Assembly (NCBI RefSeq): GCF_015207655.1 | Contig: NZ_JADEWN010000036.1 | Span: forward strand, 1 to 57,481 | Length of the DNA: 57,481 bases | Direction of reading: 5' to 3' | Source: Gloeocapsopsis crepidinum LEGE 06123 | Lineage (GTDB): Bacteria; Cyanobacteriota; Cyanobacteriia; Cyanobacteriales; Chroococcidiopsidaceae | Part shown: positions 54,611 to 57,481 of the stretch, piece after piece | Numbering within the stretch: the first letter of the stretch is position 1 | Layout: every line of letters begins with the position of its first letter | Notes under the pieces: generated by a model | Databases searched by the model: none | The model's input: the letters and a program-made list of their open reading frames with translations, nothing else | What the model was told of the DNA's origin: nothing | Position numbers and translations under genes: made by a program

Positions 54611-56593
54611 ATGAATTCAGTGACTCAGACAAAAAATCTATCAAATGCCGGTGGTAATACTCGTTCTCGCCTCAGAGAGGGCACTTTACTTTTTCGCTAC
54701 CTCGCAGAAATCAATCTGATTTTTGGTGCTTGGTACTTATCTTGGCGAATAACGCATTCAATTAACTTTGATGCACTGTGGCTTGCGATTCCTTTACTGT
54801 TAGCAGAGATTTACAGCTATTTCGGTGGCGTGATGTTTGTTGTGGGGTTATGGCGTCCAATTGTGCGACAAGTTAAATCGTTGGACAAGTTGACACCACC
54901 AATGTCGCGTGCCGATTTGCCTACAGTTGATGTTTTTATCACATGTTACAACGAACCACCCGAAATGGTTGAACAAACAGCCAAGGCTGCCTTGGCGATT
55001 GACTATCCACCAACGAAGTTGCGGGTTTATGTGCTAGATGATGGAAACTCACCAGCTATACGCGCTATGTCGGAGAAATTGAGTATCGCAGATTTACAGA
55101 AACCTTTACTTCAGCAGGAAGCGGCGCAAATTGATGCTGAACGTTCTTCGTTGGTAAAACGCCTTCAAGAACTGGAAGAATTAGCACCGGATACACAAGA
55201 GGCTGAGGAATGGCTACAAGCGATCTCTCCTACGCAAGATACTCGCCTTGAAACTAAATTTTTGCAGCGTTTGCAGCAATTAATTCTGTTGTTGCATCCA
55301 ACACACCCTAGTATCAGCGATCGCCTTTCAACTGAACGTCAATTTTTAGAAGACGCAATTTATCAAAAAGAAATTGAACTTGTCGAACTCAACCGATTGC
55401 GCTACATTGCGCGCCCCAAACCTCCTGGTATTCCGCATCATGCCAAAGCTGGAAATATTAATTATGCACTGTTTTATGGAGATACTGCGGGTGATTTTAT
55501 TTTGACACTCGATGCAGATCATATCCCTAAACCACAATTTCTCAAGCGCGTTCTACCATATTTCTTTACCTACAATGTTTTCATAGGAAAATACGAACGT
55601 AATCGAGTTGCGTTTGTGCAAACTCCTCAAGATTTCTATAACTTACCTGCTGACGATCCGTTTGGACATCAAGCACATTTATTTTATGGACCACTCCAGC
55701 AAGGTAAAGATGGCATGAATGCTGCTTTCTACACTGGAACAAATGCAGTGATTCGACGCGATGCATTGATTGGTGTCGGACTTCAGTATTTTTCGGATGA
55801 ATTTGCCAAAAATGAAAAACGACTTGATGAGTTTGAGTTAGTTGGTGGTGTTTCAAGTAACAGCATTACTGAAGATATGAATACCGCAATGCGGTTACAC
55901 GCTGCTGGCTGGAAATCGGTCTATCATAACGAACTTTTGGCAGAAGGTTTAGCACCTGACGATCTCAGTTCTACACTCAAGCAAAGACTACGTTGGGCGC
56001 AAGGCACTATTCAAGTTTTCATCCGCGAAAATCCTTTAACAAAACCAGGATTGACTTTTTGGCAACGACTGCATTATTTCAAGACGATGTATAGCTATTT
56101 CTCTGGGTTTGCCACAGTTGTTTTTATTGCGTGTCCTATTATCTATTTCTTTACTGGTGTTATTCCTGTAAAAACTTATGGTCCTGATTTTGCCTTGCAC
56201 TTTTTTCCGGCGTTTATTCTGAACCGCCTCACTCTCATGGCAGCTACGTGGGGTATTCCTGCAAGAGAAATTTGGCGTTCTGAACAATATGCGATCGCTT
56301 TATTTCCTTTATTAATTCAAGCTGTATGGAGTGTATTTACAGGACAACCAATCAAATTCCAAGTGACACCCAAACAAAGACAATCAGGAGTTTATCTACG
56401 TTTAATTATGCCACAAATAGTTATTTTTACACTTACTATTCTTGGTATTCTTTGGAGTCTTTATCGCTTTGCTACTGGCACTCTTAATTATCCTTTAGTT
56501 CATTTACTCAATAGTGCATGGGCAGTTTATAACTTATCGCTACTTTGGATCGTTATCCGCGCAGCTACCTGGCAACCACGTTTAAGCAAATAA
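54611..56593 (+). CDS. cellulose-synthase-like glycosyltransferase 2 (BcsA-like) with coiled-coil insertion
   Basis: The 660-residue product is a processive membrane GT2. Two N-terminal membrane helices (about 30-80) are followed by the GT-A domain with VDVFITCYNEPPEM, DDG (143-145), DADHIPKP (DxD at 301-303), TED (420-422) and QRLRW (458-462), then several C-terminal membrane helices (about 480-650). The domain is unusual: about 105 residues (155-262) rich in Glu, Gln and Leu (LVKRLQELEELAPDTQEAEE, ERQFLEDAIYQKEIELVELN) are inserted between DDG and HAKAGN and look like a coiled coil. No PilZ domain is present at the C-terminus, so direct c-di-GMP control is not indicated. Product: probably a beta-glucan or beta-mannan exopolysaccharide. 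Confidence 0.9.
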   Translation: MNSVTQTKNLSNAGGNTRSRLREGTLLFRYLAEINLIFGAWYLSWRITHSINFDALWLAIPLLLAEIYSYFGGVMFVVGLWRPIVRQVKSLDKLTPPMSRADLPTVDVFITCYNEPPEMVEQTAKAALAIDYPPTKLRVYVLDDGNSPAIRAMSEKLSIADLQKPLLQQEAAQIDAERSSLVKRLQELEELAPDTQEAEEWLQAISPTQDTRLETKFLQRLQQLILLLHPTHPSISDRLSTERQFLEDAIYQKEIELVELNRLRYIARPKPPGIPHHAKAGNINYALFYGDTAGDFILTLDADHIPKPQFLKRVLPYFFTYNVFIGKYERNRVAFVQTPQDFYNLPADDPFGHQAHLFYGPLQQGKDGMNAAFYTGTNAVIRRDALIGVGLQYFSDEFAKNEKRLDEFELVGGVSSNSITEDMNTAMRLHAAGWKSVYHNELLAEGLAPDDLSSTLKQRLRWAQGTIQVFIRENPLTKPGLTFWQRLHYFKTMYSYFSGFATVVFIACPIIYFFTGVIPVKTYGPDFALHFFPAFILNRLTLMAATWGIPAREIWRSEQYAIALFPLLIQAVWSVFTGQPIKFQVTPKQRQSGVYLRLIMPQIVIFTLTILGILWSLYRFATGTLNYPLVHLLNSAWAVYNLSLLWIVIRAATWQPRLSK

Positions 56594-56688
56594 ACAATAT
56601 CAATCTAAATTTGGCTCGCAGTTTAAAAATTAATTACTACTATATTCGTATTTAAAATTAGAGGTGCTGAGCTAAATTAAATATGAGA

Positions 56689-56712
56689 TGTGGAATAGAC
56701 ATCTTGCCTGTC
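56689..56712. repeat. TGTGGAATAG-type repeat
   Basis: TGTGGAATAG-ACATCTTGCCTGTC matches the left half of the element at 41249-41272 (about 4 mismatches over 24 bases). Non-coding, in the gap between the GT2 and STAS genes. Confidence 0.45.
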
Positions 56713-56867
56713 AATATTAAACTATTTTTAAGTATTATTTTGGTGTATTGATGTCTTATTTTTGTCAAAAAAGTTAAGTGAAAACATTTACTTGTATATC
56801 TTGTCAATAGTTAAAATCAATGCCAGAATAGCAGAGTAAAAACAATAATTGAAACAAAAAATAAATT

Positions 56868-57191
56868 ATGAATTCTGTTAAATTTGTACAACCTTCAGGA
56901 ATGTTAGACGGTATTAAAGGTAATCAATTCCGACGCGAAGTTAGTGATATTGTTGCTGCTGGTGCTGATATTGTATTAATTGATCTTCAAAATGTCAGTT
57001 TTATTGATAGCTCTGGTTTAGGAGCCTTAGTCTCAGCAATGAAGACAGTACGTAGTGCGGGCGGAAAGTTATTTATTTGTTCAGTCAACGATCAAGTTAA
57101 AATGCTATTTGAACTAACTAAGATGGATCGCGTTTTTGAAATCTTTGCCAATCAGGACGAATTTAGTCAAAAAGTTTTAGCTGCGAAATAG
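56868..57191 (+). CDS. STAS-domain anti-sigma-factor antagonist
   Basis: The 107-residue product is a stand-alone STAS protein of the SpoIIAA/RsbV type. It runs MNSVKFVQPSGMLDGIKGNQ to IVLIDLQNVSFIDSSGLGAL, where the Ser in D-S-S-G-L-G is the usual phosphorylation site, then VSAMKTVRSAGGKLFICSVN and MLFELTKMDRVFEIF. It is likely to control an anti-sigma factor or a PP2C phosphatase network by phosphorylation (inference from family). It follows the GT2 gene by 274 bp and precedes a near-duplicate. Confidence 0.92.
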   Translation: MNSVKFVQPSGMLDGIKGNQFRREVSDIVAAGADIVLIDLQNVSFIDSSGLGALVSAMKTVRSAGGKLFICSVNDQVKMLFELTKMDRVFEIFANQDEFSQKVLAAK

Positions 57192-57250
57192 CTAGAGAAA
57201 CATCTACAACTTTTATTTTATTCAACATAATCAAAACGACACAATTAAAA

Positions 57251-57356
57251 ATGAGTTTTGTCAAAATTATTCAACCATCAGACTTTCTCAATGGAGTTCA
57301 AGTTAAGCAACTCCGGCATCAAATCAGCGACCTTGTAGCATCTGGAGTTGATATTA
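57251..57356 (+). pseudogene. second STAS gene, 5' part, interrupted by an IS630-type element
   Basis: The frame opens MSFVKIIQPSDFLNGVQVKQ and runs through LRHQISDLVASGVDI, closely like the first STAS protein (MNSVKFVQPSGMLDGIKGNQ ... VAAGADI). The next codons (TAYCKF...) do not match and the frame soon ends. The change of sequence comes at a TA (57355-57356), the target dinucleotide of IS630/Tc1-type elements. So this copy is split by the element that continues off the window. Confidence 0.85.
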
Positions 57357-57481
57357 CAGCCTATTGCAAGTTTATGAGGTACAGTAAGAGGAGTACACAA
57401 ATGAAGTCTAATGAAACCGTACTCGCTCGACTTGCGAGAAAAAATAGTTAAGGCATACACACAAGGTGACACCTCAATCAG
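57357..57481 (+). mobile_element. left end of an IS630-type insertion sequence (cut by window edge)
   Basis: The element begins at the TA-adjacent CAGCCTATTGCAAG and includes a transposase start at 57411. Insertion next to TA fits the IS630 family. The terminal inverted repeat cannot be confirmed without the other end. Confidence 0.7.
57411..57481 (+). CDS. IS630-type transposase, N-terminal fragment (cut by window edge)
   Basis: The ATG at 57411 opens MKPYSLDLREKIVKAYTQGD followed by TSI and the window end. MKPYSxDLRxKIVxAY is the standard start of IS630-family transposases, which have a winged-helix/HTH head. The DDE triad lies beyond the window. An upstream ATG at 57401 is in another frame. 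Confidence 0.85.
   Translation, partial: MKPYSLDLREKIVKAYTQGDTSI

Noticed and set aside
1-57481. CRISPR arrays
   Set aside because: No series of equally spaced identical repeats is seen; repeats here are dispersed palindromes.
1-57481. tRNA and rRNA genes
   Set aside because: No T-arm GGTTCRA-type motif with a cloverleaf context was noticed by eye; a covariance search would be decisive.

Overview
The window looks like chromosomal DNA of a cyanobacterium, most likely a unicellular or colonial, envelope-rich type of the Chroococcidiopsis/Gloeocapsopsis kind (genus is inference). The evidence is the many copies of the HIP1 octamer GCGATCGC and typical cyanobacterial genes: the FAD-oxidoreductase/SelD fusion, gun4, ictB, gap2 of the Calvin-cycle type, and a DUF3531 protein. 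Both window edges cut insertion sequences: an IS5-like transposase start at 1-51 (minus) and an IS630-like transposase start from 57411 (plus).

Region 1 (about 270-25500) is mostly ordinary core metabolism in short, mixed-strand units. It holds the selD fusion with a D-2-hydroxyacid dehydrogenase, a GST, an M20 amidohydrolase, bioD, a Ser/Thr kinase, prs, a NUDIX/DUF3531 pair, a TPR protein, an ECF-type ATPase with rsmG, a Tat-exported MnSOD, an aldo/keto reductase, a HicAB toxin-antitoxin pair, rpiA, a cysteine-rich copper-storage-like protein, icd, gun4, a GAF/histidine-kinase-like protein without its phospho-acceptor His, ictB and smpB. Several small genes here are decayed: a frameshifted Uma2 gene, a broken DUF6888/DUF6887-like pair and a cytidine-deaminase-like remnant.

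Region 2 (about 26100-38330) holds a frameshifted secreted AGE-family epimerase, ispD-thiL (overlapping), gap2, nadD, murC-murB-ebfC, a low-molecular-weight phosphatase, a NarL-type response regulator and a partial urease operon, ureD-ureA-ureB, that ends in a strong terminator without ureC.

Region 3 (about 38550-57481) is the accessory part and reads as an exopolysaccharide locus. It has a predicted outer-membrane beta-barrel, three DUF3131 proteins carrying four DUF3131 domains, two GH26-type proteins (one with its predicted nucleophile replaced), a HAF-repeat protein, and a cellulose-synthase-like GT2 with an unusual coiled-coil insertion in its catalytic domain. The barrel protein and one DUF3131 protein share a short secreted motif, AAPxNFNPxL, which suggests they work in one system. 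Inside this locus sits a three-gene cassette (44377-49034): a dynamin-like GTPase, a single-span membrane protein and a protein with a hydrophobic hairpin plus coiled coil. It is bracketed by two 46-bp direct repeats (about 87% identical) and is the best candidate for an undescribed system, possibly membrane remodelling or phage defence (inference). The locus ends in a tandem STAS-domain pair, the second copy of which is cut by an IS630-type element at a TA dinucleotide.
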